NCBI RefSeq assembly: GCF_028372415.1
Contig: NC_092874.1
Coordinates: 240,910,069-240,974,068 of the forward strand
DNA from: Notamacropus eugenii
Lineage: Eukaryota; Chordata; Mammalia; Diprotodontia; Macropodidae
Direction: 5' to 3'
Length of the DNA stretch: 64,000 nucleotides
The stretch's first letter is position 1. Each line of letters opens with the position of its first letter. The translations under genes and the position numbers were made by a program. Of the stretch, positions 1-9,704 are shown in pieces. Below the pieces are notes generated by a model. It had not been told where the DNA came from. It ran no database searches and saw only the letters and a list, made by a program, of their open reading frames with translations.

Positions 1-142
1 ATCAAGCAACTTGCTTAAAGTCACATAGCTACTAAGTGTCTGATTTGAACCCAGGTCTGGATTTGAACTCAGGTCCTCCTGACTCCAGGGTCAATTCTCT
101 ATCTACTTTACCCATTATGCACTAGGCAGCCACTTAGCTGCC
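1..142 (-). repeat. CORE/tRNA-type SINE, cut by window edge
   Basis: Reads on the minus strand as the common marsupial SINE: a head (GGGGCAGCTAAGTGGCTGCC) at the right end, then the box-B-like stretch 'GAGTTCAAATCC', then the 'GTGTGACT..AAGCAAGTTGCTTGAT' body. Part of the body is duplicated (two copies of the 'TTTGAAC..CAGGTC' stretch). It is one of about 20 copies in the window. Confidence 0.85.
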
Positions 143-159
143 CCTTATGGTGACCTATT

Positions 160-295
160 TTTGAAGGAGAATTTACAAAGCATCTTCAATTGTATTATCT
201 CACTTGAGTCTCCCAACAATGGTTTGAGAGAAGGGCAGGCATGAGAAAGCCATGTTTTACAAATGAGGAAATGGAGACTCAAGTGAAGACAATGA
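160..295 (-). repeat. MIR-like SINE fragment
   Basis: Contains the reverse form of the MIR core, 'TTTACAAATGAGGAAATGGAGACTC'-like, preceded by a tail ending near 'ATTATCTCACTTGAGTC'. It is degraded. The rest of 296-765 shows no feature I can support; the two overlapping ORFs there have no recognisable product. Confidence 0.55.
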
Positions 296-769
296 TGGGA
301 GAGATAATTTTCAGAGATAGATTCTCCAAAGAAATAAGACAGCTGGGGGGTGGGGGAGGGAAGGAAGGGAAGCTAGGAGCCGCTGAATATTTTCTTGGTG
401 ACACACAGCCTTTGTGAATGACTCTGAGTCAGGAGTATTCACAGTCACTAAAGGAGGAAAGGGCATAGAATTTCTTGGTCGAAATTCAAAGGAAATCACG
501 GATTTAGGTTCTGACTCATTTAGATATTGCCATAAAACTTGCCACCACAGATTTTTACAAGCAGAGGGGACTGAGAGACTCACCAACAAAGAACTCGATC
601 CTAGCCTCTTCTGGAACAATTCCTCAGCCAAGAGCTTACACTAAGTGAAACAAAGGTTTTTCTAATTCCTGTTAATGAAGCCAAGGCTTAGAAAACGTAA
701 AATTTTGTGTCCAGAGTGCTCTCTACTGGCTTACTCCATACTACTCTCCTTCCGTAAAGGAGAGGAAGA

Positions 770-862
770 AGCAACAGGCCTGGGATCAGAAGTCCTGGGT
801 TCTAGTCTTGGCTCAATTATTCATTATGTTTATTATTAATGACCCAGGCACCTAACCTCTCA
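770..862 (+). repeat. MIR-like SINE fragment
   Basis: 'GGGATCAGAAGTCCTGGGTT' and 'CACCTAACCTCTCAG' match the MIR/CORE body in plus orientation. Degraded. Confidence 0.55.
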
Positions 863-1009
863 GAGTATCAATCAACAAGCCTTTATGAAATACTAACCTC
901 AAAACCATGCCTTGTGCTAGGTGCTGGGTATACAAAAATAATCAATGAAGCAGTCCTTACTTGTAAGGAGTTTGAATATGGATGAAAAAAGCAGTAAGAA
1001 CACATAATA

Positions 1010-1206
1010 GGCATATGCAGAATAACTATTAAATATAATACATAAATATAATATATATGCTATATAATATTAAATAGTATGTATCATAACTATAAAGATA
1101 TAATATAAACATAATATAATGTAGACGTAATATAGAATTATATATGTAACATATATTTTATGTAATATATAGCTATAAGAATTATAGCTATAAAACAGAT
1201 AAATAT
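1010..1206. repeat. AT-rich low-complexity block
   Basis: About 200 bp made almost only of A and T with irregular ATATAA repeats, lying inside the minus-strand L2. Confidence 0.85.
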
Positions 1207-1507
1207 AAAGTTGTTAGATATAAGAGTAGTCCCAAGGCTTTGCATGTGCCAAGATCACCTAACCTGGAAGTACCTAGAAGAGACCAGGGACAGTTATAGG
1301 AAGAAAACATTCCACATTACTCTACCTTATCTGTTCCCATGTGTTCCACATGGAGGATTGCAGAGTATCTTTTTCCAGAAGATGGTACCTGTTCTCTCTC
1401 AAGTGGGTGCTCTCAAGTTAAGTGATCTGGATATATTCAAAGCCTGGTTATATTAGGTAGTTTGGGAGAGAAAACTATCAGTTTAAGGGATAAGAAAAAG
1501 TATAGAA

Positions 1508-1710
1508 CAGGGGTGGGGAACCTGTGACCTGGAGGTCACATGTGGCCCTCTAGGGTCTCAAGTGCAACCTTTTGACTGACTCCATATTTAACAGAACAAA
1601 TCCTTTTATTAAGGGGATTTGTTCTGTGAAGTTTGGATTCAATCAAAGGACCACAGCTAAGAACCTAGAGAGCCACATGTGGCCTCGAGGCCACAGGTAC
1701 CCCACCCTTG
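1508..1710. mobile_element. hAT MITE with perfect 8-bp target duplication
   Basis: Imperfect terminal inverted repeats: CAGGGGTGGGGAACCTGTG at the left, and at the right the complement of CAAGGGTGGGGTACCTGTG. The 8-bp direct repeat GTATAGAA sits at 1500-1507 and 1711-1718. TIRs starting CAG plus an 8-bp target duplication are hAT hallmarks. About 200 bp with no coding capacity. Related pieces lie near 7.9, 9.2, 20.2 and 39.6 kb. Confidence 0.88.
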
Positions 1711-2195
1711 GTATAGAAGATGGTGTTTGACTTGTGTCTTGAAGTAAAAAAGTGTTTCTAAGGTGTAGGGATGTGAAGAGAGTTCATGAAAGAGTGGGAG
1801 ATGGTCAGGGCAAAGGAATGAAGACAGGAAATGGAGGTCAGAAACAGAGAAAAGGCCAGTCGGCCTGGATCACATACTTCTGGGAGCGAGGGAGAAGAGC
1901 ATTGAGTGAATCTGGAAAGATAAATTGAAACTAGATTGTATAGGGCGTTAAAGGTTAAACAGAGGAATCTATGTTTATCCTAAAGGTAATAGGGAGACAT
2001 TCACGTCATTGAGGAGAGTGCCATGGTCAGATCGGCACTTAAAGAAAATCTCTTTAGTAGCACTGTGTAGGATGAACTGGAATGAGGAGGAATTTGAGGC
2101 AGGTAGATTAACCAGGAGGCTTTTTGCAACAAACTTAGTGGCAGATGATGAGGGGTCAAAAGTGAAAGATGGTATAGAGATAGAAATGCCCTCAA

Positions 2196-2325
2196 CTTCT
2201 TTATTTATAAAATGGAAATGAAAATATTTTACATTCTCCATTTCACAGGGTTGTTAGGAAGAATGGACTTAAGTTGAAGTCGTTATGTAAATATGAGCTG
2301 CTATTATCATCATTATTATTAAAAA
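2196..2325 (+). repeat. SINE 3' tail
   Basis: 'TTTATAAAATGGAAATGAAA..CAGGGTTGTTAGGAAGAATG..GAGCTGCTATTATCATCATTATTATT' is the usual plus-strand MIR/SINE tail. The head is missing. Confidence 0.65.
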
Positions 2326-2899
2326 TCATCTTTGTTTTCATCTTTTTTGATGGAATTCAAGTAGAAATCGATTAAGGATAAGGTCATTATTCTTCTATTT
2401 TCTTGTTGATGTTCTGCAGACTATTACACAGGTGGATAATATGACTGTAATCAAGTAAGAATAGTTGAATGAAAGCTCATCTTCTACAGACTCACTGAAA
2501 GTACCTTTGGGACAATTCCAGTAGCAGACACGATGACAGGTATGACACATAACTCACACTGTTCCCCCATGGTTTGTATTTCTTTTGCAAGGTCTCTATA
2601 ATTTTGAAAGCTTTTCTTCTATAGCATGTTCTATTTTATTCCACAGGGATTATGAATATGTGGTATGAAGGTATCTATGAAAAATGTTGTTCTTAAAATT
2701 TCATGGCTCGAGGTTATGTCTGAATTTGGAGAGTGAAAGATACCTTTCCCTTCTTACTCCACAAGCTGTAAGGATATGATCATCTCTGTTTCTTTTATAT
2801 TTGTTTTTTCCTTAGGTGAAGGAGATAGGACACTTCAGGAAGCAACATTGGGATCTTTGAAAGATCCAAATGTCCTAAGAGGCTTTCAAGCTGTGGTCA

Positions 2900-3105
2900 G
2901 TCCTCAGGACCAATGATGTCAAACTCAAATAGAAACAGAGCCACCAAACTATACATAAGGATGCCTGCCCACCCACATATTGACCTGGAAAATCACAACT
3001 TCACATTATCTATGTCTCACTGTATTTTTATTTATTTTGTTAAACATTTTCCAAATACTTATTATGCTGGTGTTGGGGTGTTTGATACCAGAGTAGCAGT
3101 AGCTG
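2900..3105. mobile_element. hAT-type MITE, second family
   Basis: Starts 'ATGTCAAACTCAAATAGAAAC' and ends 'GTGTTTGATACCAGAG', giving imperfect inverted ends of the 'TGTCAAACTC' type. Better kept relatives lie at 43867-44049 and about 45220-45395, the former with an 8-bp target duplication. Confidence 0.65.
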
Positions 3106-3424
3106 ATGGCAAAGAAGGAATTCACGTTCAATGAATGTGGAAAGTCAGTCATCCAAGGCTGCTGGCAGCTTCAAGGAGTATGACCTCTTACACTGGAGAA
3201 AAAATTCTGACTGGGGATTCAGTGGAAAGCACAGATCCTCAGAGCCCATCTGGGCTGTCCATCCATCACAGAGCTCCATCTGAGAAGAATCTGGTGAGGA
3301 CTCCATGAAGAGAGAAAAAAGATTCCCAGCGCCAGGATTCAAGAGGTACCCATTGCCCCTGTGTGTCTGTTTCAACTGTGTGTGTATGCTTTAATTACCT
3401 TTTGAAGTGCCTTCAGTACCCATT

Positions 3425-3700
3425 GTTAGGGGCAATTCAGTAGCACGATAGTGGGTAGAGCACCTGGAATCAGGAAGACTCATCTTTGTGAGTTCACTTC
3501 CAACCTCAGACATTTACTTGCTGTGTGACTGTGTGCAAGTCACTTAACCCTGTTTGCCTCAGTTTCCTCATCTGTAAAATCATTTGGAGAAGGAAATGGC
3601 AAATCACTCTGGTATCTTTGCCAAGAAAACCCCAAATGAGGTGATGGAAAGTTAGAAACAAATGAAAAACAACTAAACAACAACTAGCACCTATTGTGAG
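3425..3700 (+). repeat. CORE/tRNA-type SINE, near full length
   Basis: Head 'GGGGCAATTCAGTAGCACGATAG', body 'GTGTGCAAGTCACTTAACCC', then 'GTTTGCCTCAGTTTCCTCATCTGTAAAAT', 'GGAGAAGGAAATGGCAAATCAC', 'TTTGCCAAGAAAACCCC' and a tail 'AACAACTAAACAACAAC'. Confidence 0.9.
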
Positions 3701-3787
3701 TTGACACTGTCTAGCATCCCAGTTCCATTTAACCAATTAACTTTTACAAAGGGATATTAGTTTGAAGACATAGCAAGCGTAAAAGTA

Positions 3788-5317
3788 CAGGCATACCCCC
3801 TCTTATTGTTCTTTGCTTTGTTGTACTTCACAGATACTGTGTTTTCTAATAGATTGAAGAGTTTGTGGTCATAGAGCAAGTCTATTGGTGCCATTTTTCC
3901 AGCAACCTGTACTCGTATTGTGTCTCTGTGTAACATTTTGGTAATTCTTGCAATATTTCAAACTTTTTCATTATTATTATATCTGTTCTGGTGATCTGTG
4001 ATCAGTCATCTTTAATGTTACTATTGGAATTGTTTCTGGGCACCATGAACCTCACCCATATAAGACAGTGAACTTCATCGATAAATGTTGTATATGTTCT
4101 TTTTTTATATTAATTTTATTTATTCAGTGTTCCATAATCACTATCATATAACTTGGATTTTTCTTTTCCTTCCCTCCCCCCCACCTTCCCCCTCCCTCCC
4201 CAAGATGGCATACAATTTTATATAGGTTGTACAAATACATTCCTATTAAATACATTTTCACCATAGTCATGTTGTGTAGAAGAATTAAAATGAATGGGAG
4301 AAATCATATAATAAACCAAAACATAATACAAAAGAACAGGATCTGCTACATTCTGCAATTGAATTCCATAGTTCTTTCTTTGGATGTGGAAGGCATTTTG
4401 CCTTAAGAGACCACTGGGAATTTTTTTAAGTCCTTGCACTGCAATGAAGTTCCAAGTCTACCAGAAAAAACTCTCACACACTATGGTCATTGCTGTGCAC
4501 AGAGTTCTCCTGGTTCTGCTCCTTTCACTCAGCATCAGATCATATAAGTCTTTACAGGCCTCTTAGAAGTCTTCCTGTTCATCACTCCTTATAGCACAAG
4601 AGTATTCCATTACATTCATATACCATAATTTATTCAGCCATTCCCCAATTGATGGGCATCCCCTTGATTTCCAGTTTTTGGCCACCACAAAGAGTGCTGT
4701 TATAAATATTTTTGTTCATGTTGGACCCTTTCCCACTTTTATGATCTCTTAGGGATACAGTCCTAGAAGCAATATTGCTGAGTAAATGTACATGTTCTGT
4801 TGCTCCATCAACCTGATGACTCAGATCTCCCTCTTTTCCTCTGACCTCCCTATTCACTGAGACACAACAATATTGAAATTAGAACAATTAACAACCACAC
4901 AATGATTACCTCTAAGTGTTCAAGTGAAAGGAAAAGTCAATTGAGGAGGTAAATTTCATTGCTGTCTTACCTTAAGAAACTGCCACAGCTATCCCACCCT
5001 TCAAAAACTACCACCCTGATCAGAGACCACCAACATCAAGGCAAGACCCTCTACCAGGAAAAAGATTTATCACTCACTGAAGCCTCAGAAAAATGATTAG
5101 CATTTTTAGCAAGAAAGTATTTTTTAATCAAGGTATGTACATTGGTTTTTTTTAGACATAATGCTTTTGAACACAAGACTACAGTATAGTGTAAAAGTAA
5201 ACTTTTATATGCAATGGGAAGCCAAAAAATTCATGTGACTTGCTTTTTTACAATATTTGCTTCATTGTGGTAATCTGGAACTGGAACAGAACCCACAATA
5301 TCTCCAAAGTATACCTG
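3788..5317 (+). mobile_element. Tigger (pogo-type) DNA transposon, interrupted
   Basis: The left end 'CAGGCATACCCCCTCTTATTG' and the right end 'CAATATCTCCAAAGTATACCTG' are the inverted termini of Tigger1-like elements, each next to a TA (3786-3787 and 5318-5319). The inner parts 'GATCAGTCATCTTTAATGTTACTATTG' (left) and 'TTATATGCAATGGGAAGCC' (right) match the known subterminal sequence. An L1 3' end (about 4108-4786) lies inside. Without it the copy is about 850 bp, far shorter than an autonomous Tigger (about 2.4 kb), so it is internally deleted. Confidence 0.85.
4108..4786 (-). mobile_element. 5'-truncated L1 3' end inside the Tigger
   Basis: On the minus strand: the ORF2 C-terminal tail and 3'UTR of a marsupial L1. 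Landmarks are 'CCCATCAATTGGGGAATGGCTG' (about 4636-4657), 'GAGTGAAAGGAGCAGAACCAGGAG' and a pyrimidine-rich stretch (complement of GGGGGAGGGAAGG) before the poly(A). Flanks share 'AAATGT..ATGTTCT', a probable worn target duplication. Confidence 0.8.
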
Positions 5318-5774
5318 TACAAACATTACCTTCCAGCACCTGGGGATACACTCTCCCTCATTCCACCTCATTGTCTGGAGAGAGCAGAATCAGACTTAAC
5401 ACAGTTTTTACGTAGTATTGGTCCCACCAAGTTTATATCCAAATGCAGCATCCCTGCTGAATGAGCCCTTGTCTGAGATATATACCAAGTCCAGATTGTT
5501 CCAACCCCAAAGGTTACTCTTTGTTCCTTTAGATCTCAAACTGAACTGGCTTGGTAAAAGTCCTGACACAGACCCCATTCTTGGATTTCCTGGTAGCTGA
5601 CTCTCCTGACTTTTGAAAACTCACAAAGTGCTAGCATTCAATCTCCTTTACCTAAAATGAAAGAACAAACACCATGGCAAAGAGCCAAAACCAGCACTCA
5701 TGTGCCACATGTCAGTTTTGGATGGCAGGGCCCAAAACTTCTCTCACTGTCCAGGGATTCCAGTGGAAGAAATC

Positions 5775-6480
5775 AGCTAAATGTTCTGACCTACCACCTC
5801 ACCCCTATCAGATTGGCTAATACGTTGTTGTTATTGTGCTGTGTTCGTCCTTTGTTGCCGAAGAAGACCAGGCCATCAGAGAAATTACGACATGACTTGC
5901 ACTTTACTGTTTTTCCAGTTAGATAGTTTACATTTTCTTCTATCTTTTCATTCTTTAGATTCTGTTTGACTGATTCTTGATATCTCATGGAGTCATTAGC
6001 TTTTTACTTGCCAGATTCTAATTTTTATCAAAGTGTTTTCTTCAGTTAGCTTTTGCATCTCCTTTTCCATCAGTCCAATTGTTCCTTTTAAGGACTCATT
6101 TTCTCCAGTTAGGTTTTGTACTTCCTTTTCCATTTATCCAATTTTCCTTTTAAATTCTTCTTTTATTTCTTTTTTCATATTTTTAAAATCATTGGCCAGT
6201 TATTCTCCTATTTCTCTGGTTTGGCTAATATGACAAAAAAGGAAAATAATAAGTGTTCGAGAGGATGTGAGAAAATTGGGACACTGATGCACTGTTGGTG
6301 GAGGTGAGAAATGAACCAATCATTCTGGAGAGCAATTTGGAACTATGCCCAAAGAGCAGCCAAACTGTGCATACCCTTCGACCCAACAATACCACTACTA
6401 GCTCAATATCCCAAAGCGATCACAAAAAAAGAGAAAAGAATCCACACATGCAAAAATATTTATAAAGGTTCTGACCTTTT
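5775..6480 (+). mobile_element. L1 ORF2 C-terminal fragment, split by an insertion
   Basis: The left part encodes 'LTYHLTPIRLAN' (about 5790-5824). The right part (6222-6480) encodes 'FWRAIWNYAQRAAKLCIP' and 'FDPTIPLLAQYP'. Together these are the C-terminal end of marsupial L1 ORF2p. A 0.4-kb insertion separates them. No polyA end is visible; the copy stops near 6480 at another repeat. Confidence 0.8.
5823..6219 (-). mobile_element. Chimeric insertion: L1 ORF1 piece joined to a SINE tail
   Basis: Bounded by the repeated TTGGCTAATA (about 5814-5823 and 6223-6232), which fits a target duplication within the L1 ORF2 fragment. On the minus strand its first part (6215 to 5910) is the coiled-coil region of L1 ORF1. 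Its last part (5905 to 5826) is the end of the SINE family also seen at 6497-6700 and 14240-14510, finishing CACAATAACAACAA. L1 and SINE pieces thus sit in one insertion in the same orientation. Confidence 0.6.
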
Positions 6481-6496
6481 GAACAGATGCCTTCAA

Positions 6497-6700
6497 AGTA
6501 CCACTAGTTGTTGTGTTCATCCTTCATTGCTGAAGAAGACCATGCCATCGGAGAAATGATGACATGACTTGCGCTTGACTTTGTTTTGAGTGAGGGAGGG
6601 CTGTGCAGGTCACCAGCCTCCCTTCTCCTCCGGAGCCATCTGGATCCAGTGACCAGATATTCATCAGAATGACTAGATGCAATGGGAGACCTTGGCCAAG
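6497..6700 (-). repeat. Marsupial SINE ending GAAGGATGAACACAACAAC
   Basis: Minus-strand copy of a family whose sense strand carries 'ATCTGG..CACTGGATCCAGATGGCTC', 'TGACCTGCACAGCCCTCCCTCAC', 'CATGTCATCATTTCTC' and an AAC-repeat tail. Other copies: 5826-5905, 7660-7835, 14240-14510 and a piece near 8592-8640. I know this repeat by sight but not its database name. Confidence 0.65.
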
Positions 6701-6906
6701 GCCTATTGAGTACTCACTTAGGGTGAGGTAAAGTCCATTCAGTGAGTAGGCCTGTTTGAGAAGTAGTCAGGGGATGACCCCTTTAACTAGTTCCAACCAC
6801 ACAGCCAATAGACTATACCCACTCAAAGTTATAACCTCATCACATGGTTCACAGACTGAGACTAGTTACAGAATGTCTGCACCTGCTTTAAAGGGTATGA
6901 GTGATT

Positions 6907-7269
6907 CTACCAGCTGAGCACTGTGTACATGCTCATAAGGACTGAGCTCACTGGCCAGTCCACCATTACATAAGCCAGTCCCCCATTGGCAGTAGGGTTC
7001 AAAACCAAGTTTCTTTGAACTTCAAGGAAAGAACTCTTTCTGCTATTCCATATGTTATCCCTCAAAGTATGGAAGGAATAGCCAAAACCAAAGATTTTCT
7101 GTCTTCTAGATGAATATATCTGCACCAAATCTTCTAGACTAAGGGGGACAAATGGTGCCACCAAAGAGGGGATGGAACTAGGGAGTAGAGATATTGAGAG
7201 AGATTTAGGTACTGCCTCCAAAGTGTTCTTGGGTTCATGGAGAGGTATAGTACCCCTAGACATAAGCAT
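6907..7269 (-). other. Open frame of 120 codons, unsupported
   Basis: An open frame without recognisable domain, in DNA with no exon signals or similarity I know. It is of a length expected by chance in 64 kb. The rest of 6700-7480 likewise shows no feature I recognise. Confidence 0.2.
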
Positions 7270-7489
7270 CTCATTAGCAACTCTTGACTCTTGTTACTGG
7301 AGAAAAACATATGAGTCAGAGCCTCATGGAGGCTACACCAGTAAAATCATCTAACTTTGACTCAACAGGACAGCAACAGGAGAAGCTTTGCAGAAATGAA
7401 TAAATTCTGTTTTCTCTTTCCATTACTTTCTTATTGAATAATGAAAAACTTAATTTCTACAATAATAACTTTCACAAGGATCATGCCTT

Positions 7490-7562
7490 ATTTTTATTTG
7501 CGTCTCCCCCAGTGTCTGGCATAGTAGATTGTACATAGTAGATAATAAATGTTTGAATTTAC
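7490..7562 (+). repeat. L2 3' tail
   Basis: 'CCCCAGTGTCTGGCATAGTAG' and 'AGTAGATAATAAATGTTTG' are the L2 3' end in plus orientation. Confidence 0.7.
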
Positions 7563-7659
7563 AATAATAAAATATTTATAATAAATGTTGAAGGAATTCA
7601 TTTTTGATTATGTAAATGGATGATTTACATTTATCTGCCTTGGGTCATCTAGAGTTGAA

Positions 7660-7835
7660 CACGTTATTTGTTATTCTTGTTTTTCCTTCTTTCTGGATGA
7701 GGATTGATGGCATCAGGAGGGTAATGTCTTGACTTGCAAGTGAATTGGATTTCAGTGAGGCCGAGCTGCTTGCAAGACATGTCAAGATGACTGGCAATGG
7801 CCCAGGATGCAGCGGGAGGCCTTGGCCTTTTTTCA
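7660..7835 (-). repeat. SINE of the GAAGGACAAACAAC family, degraded
   Basis: 'GTAATGTCTTGACTTGCAAG', 'TGAATTGGATTTCAGTGAGG', 'GTCAAGATGACTGGCAATGG' and 'GGGAGGCCTTGGCC' align in order with the 6497-6700 copy. Confidence 0.55.
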
Positions 7836-7905
7836 CTGAACATATTAGACACATAGTAGGTACCCAATGAGCACCGATTACTTGACTGAAAGCATATCTA
7901 TTTGC

Positions 7906-7962
7906 TACATGTGGACCTCTAGATCCTTAAGTGTGGCCCTGTGACTGAATCGAATCCTCATA
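7906..7962. mobile_element. Fragment of the first hAT MITE family
   Basis: 'CTACATGTGGACCTCTAGATCC' and 'TGGCCCTGTGACTGAATC' match the left half of the MITE at 1508-1710. It is followed by a cluster of short perfect hairpins. Confidence 0.55.
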
Positions 7963-8164
7963 TCACTTCCTATGATATGAGGATATCATAGAACTCTATG
8001 ATAAGAGAAAAGAGAAGAAGGTTTGAGCATGGTCAGGAGAACAGAAATTTGTAAAAACTGAAAAGCCTGAAAATTTATGGAGTTTTGGAACTTATTTGTC
8101 TATTTGTCTCTGTTCTATTTCTTTCCCAGAAAACTCTTTGAGGTCATTCAAGGAAAATTACTCT

Positions 8165-8277
8165 TCCTTTCTAATACATACTCCATATGTCAAGACTCAG
8201 TTTCCTTATCTGTAAAATGGGAATAAAGTCTTCTAAAATGGCAATAATAACTCTATGATAATAGGATCATAGAGTTA
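8165..8277 (+). repeat. Inverted duplication C, left arm
   Basis: Gapless match, about 101 of 113 bp (89%) by eye, to the reverse complement of 11536-11648. It covers a MIR-like tail and the start of the next SINE, so it crosses a repeat junction. It contains the perfect hairpin AACTCTATGAT-(6)-ATCATAGAGTT. Confidence 0.8.
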
Positions 8278-8460
8278 GGGCTAGAAGATCTTTAGAGGGC
8301 ATCTAGTATAATCCCTTCATTTCACAGTTGTGGAAACAGGCCCAGAGCAATTAAATGAATTGCCCAAGGTCACAAGGACAATAAGTAACAGAGCCATAAT
8401 TTAAAGCCAGATCCTTTGAAGTCCAAGCCTAGTATTCTTTATTACCACACCGCCTCCCAT
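8268..8460 (-). repeat. MIR-like SINE
   Basis: 'AGGATCATAGAGTTAGGGCT', 'CATTTCACAGTTGTGGAAAC' and 'GAATTGCCCAAGGTCACAAG' are the reversed MIR/THER-type SINE. It ends near 'TTTATTACCACACCGCCTCC'. Between about 8470 and 9200 I see only a short SINE-like piece at 8592-8640. Confidence 0.65.
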
Positions 8461-9204
8461 GGGGCACTGCTAACCTTTAAAGTGTTATTTTTTTTAATAT
8501 TAACTTAGTCACCTATACTGGATATTCCATTTGCCCTGCTCCATTCCCTCTTCTCACCTCAAATAATACTACCTAAACTGAGAGACACCTCCAGTTGTTT
8601 TGACCTATATCTGGCCACTGGACCCAGACGGTTGTTGTGAAAATAAGTCATGTTGTACATAACTTTTCAATCTCCACCCCTACCTCTCTTTTGCCTTAGT
8701 AACATTTAATAATTGGTTTGACCTTAGGAGCCTTGACTGGATTACCTCTGAGAGCAGGGATGGGGAAGGGAAAAGAGAGTTCAACCTGACCTAGGTCATT
8801 GCTTACCCAGAAGACTTCATAAGGCAAAGACAAGACCAAAGCCAATCCAGAAGAACAAGCCACTCTCCAATCCTTGGGATAAGAAAGGAAACCAGATTCC
8901 CATAGTCACTTCAAAGCAAATAATAAACCCTGGAACCTCTGCCTAGGGAAGAAGACTTGAAACAAGTGAGGATAATGAATGTGATTTTGTACCTGTGTCA
9001 AAACTCATTAAAGTCATACTCCTCACCTCCCTTGCCTCTCTTCTCTACCCCCACTATGTCCTTCCAGGTTCAGCTTCCCCAGTCCCAGCACCAATCTCTT
9101 TTCTGTCTCTCTGACTCTGCCTGAAACAAGTGCTCCAACTCCAGCTCTGGGCTGCTGGTTAGTGAGAATTCTCCATGAAGAATGGATATTCTACGAGGAC
9201 ACGC

Positions 9205-9416
9205 TAGCAAGGAGTGCAGAACCTATGGCCTCGGGCCACACGTGGACCTCTAGGTCCTCTAGGTCCTCTAGGTTCTATGACTGAATCCAAACTTCATAAA
9301 ACAAATCCCTTTAATAAAAGAATTTGTTCTGTAAAACTTGGACTCAGTCAAAAGGCAGCACCTGAGGAGCTAGAAGGTCACATGTGGCCACGAGGCCGCA
9401 GGTTCCCCACCTCTGG
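9205..9416. mobile_element. hAT MITE, first family
   Basis: Left end 'CAAGGAGTGCAGAACCTATGG', right end 'GGCCGCAGGTTCCCCACCTCTG'. The middle 'CAAATCCCTTTAATAAAAGAATTTGTTCTG' is the same palindromic centre as in the 1508-1710 copy. 'CCTCTAGGT' is repeated in tandem three times. Any target duplication is worn. Confidence 0.78.
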
Positions 9417-9688
9417 ACTAGCACTTTGTTCAGATAGGGGTGACCCCACCTTGTACCTATACGGAAATGCATTTGGTCTGCAGAGCTGAATGTGGCAATT
9501 CTTGCAATCTTGGAACATCTTCTAAGACTGAAGGGCCTGACCCCACAGGGATGGGCTCTTTTATGTCCTTGAGTCACAAGAAGGCATGTCATCCATATAT
9601 CTAGAGGGTATCAGGAAACTTCATTAAAGGAGGCACATACTTGAGCCTTGTTCCACCCCGGTACCAATCAAGTCCCTGCTTTTTTAGG

Positions 9689-9704
9689 GAAAAACCAATC
9701 CAAG
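9689..9704 (+). repeat. Target-site duplication, left copy
   Basis: GAAAAACCAATCCAAG, identical to 10859-10874. Together they bracket the L1 5'-end insertion. Confidence 0.85.

Larger units (their letters stand above)
866..2195 (-). repeat. L2 LINE, minus strand, interrupted
   Basis: The right-to-left order fits an L2 inserted on the minus strand. The 3' end lies at 866-985 ('ATCAATCAACAAGCCTTTATGAAATAC', 'GTGCTAGGTGCTGGG'). The 3'UTR and ORF2 C-terminal region continue from about 1725 to 2195 ('GGTAATAGGGAGACATTCA', 'GCCATGGTCAGATCGGCACT'). The copy is split by an AT-rich block (about 1010-1205) and by a hAT MITE (1508-1710). No reading frame survives. Confidence 0.7.

Noticed and set aside
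6311-6559. 82-codon open frame as a small gene
   Set aside because: 'FWRAIWNYAQRAAKLCIPFD' is the L1 ORF2 C-terminal end.
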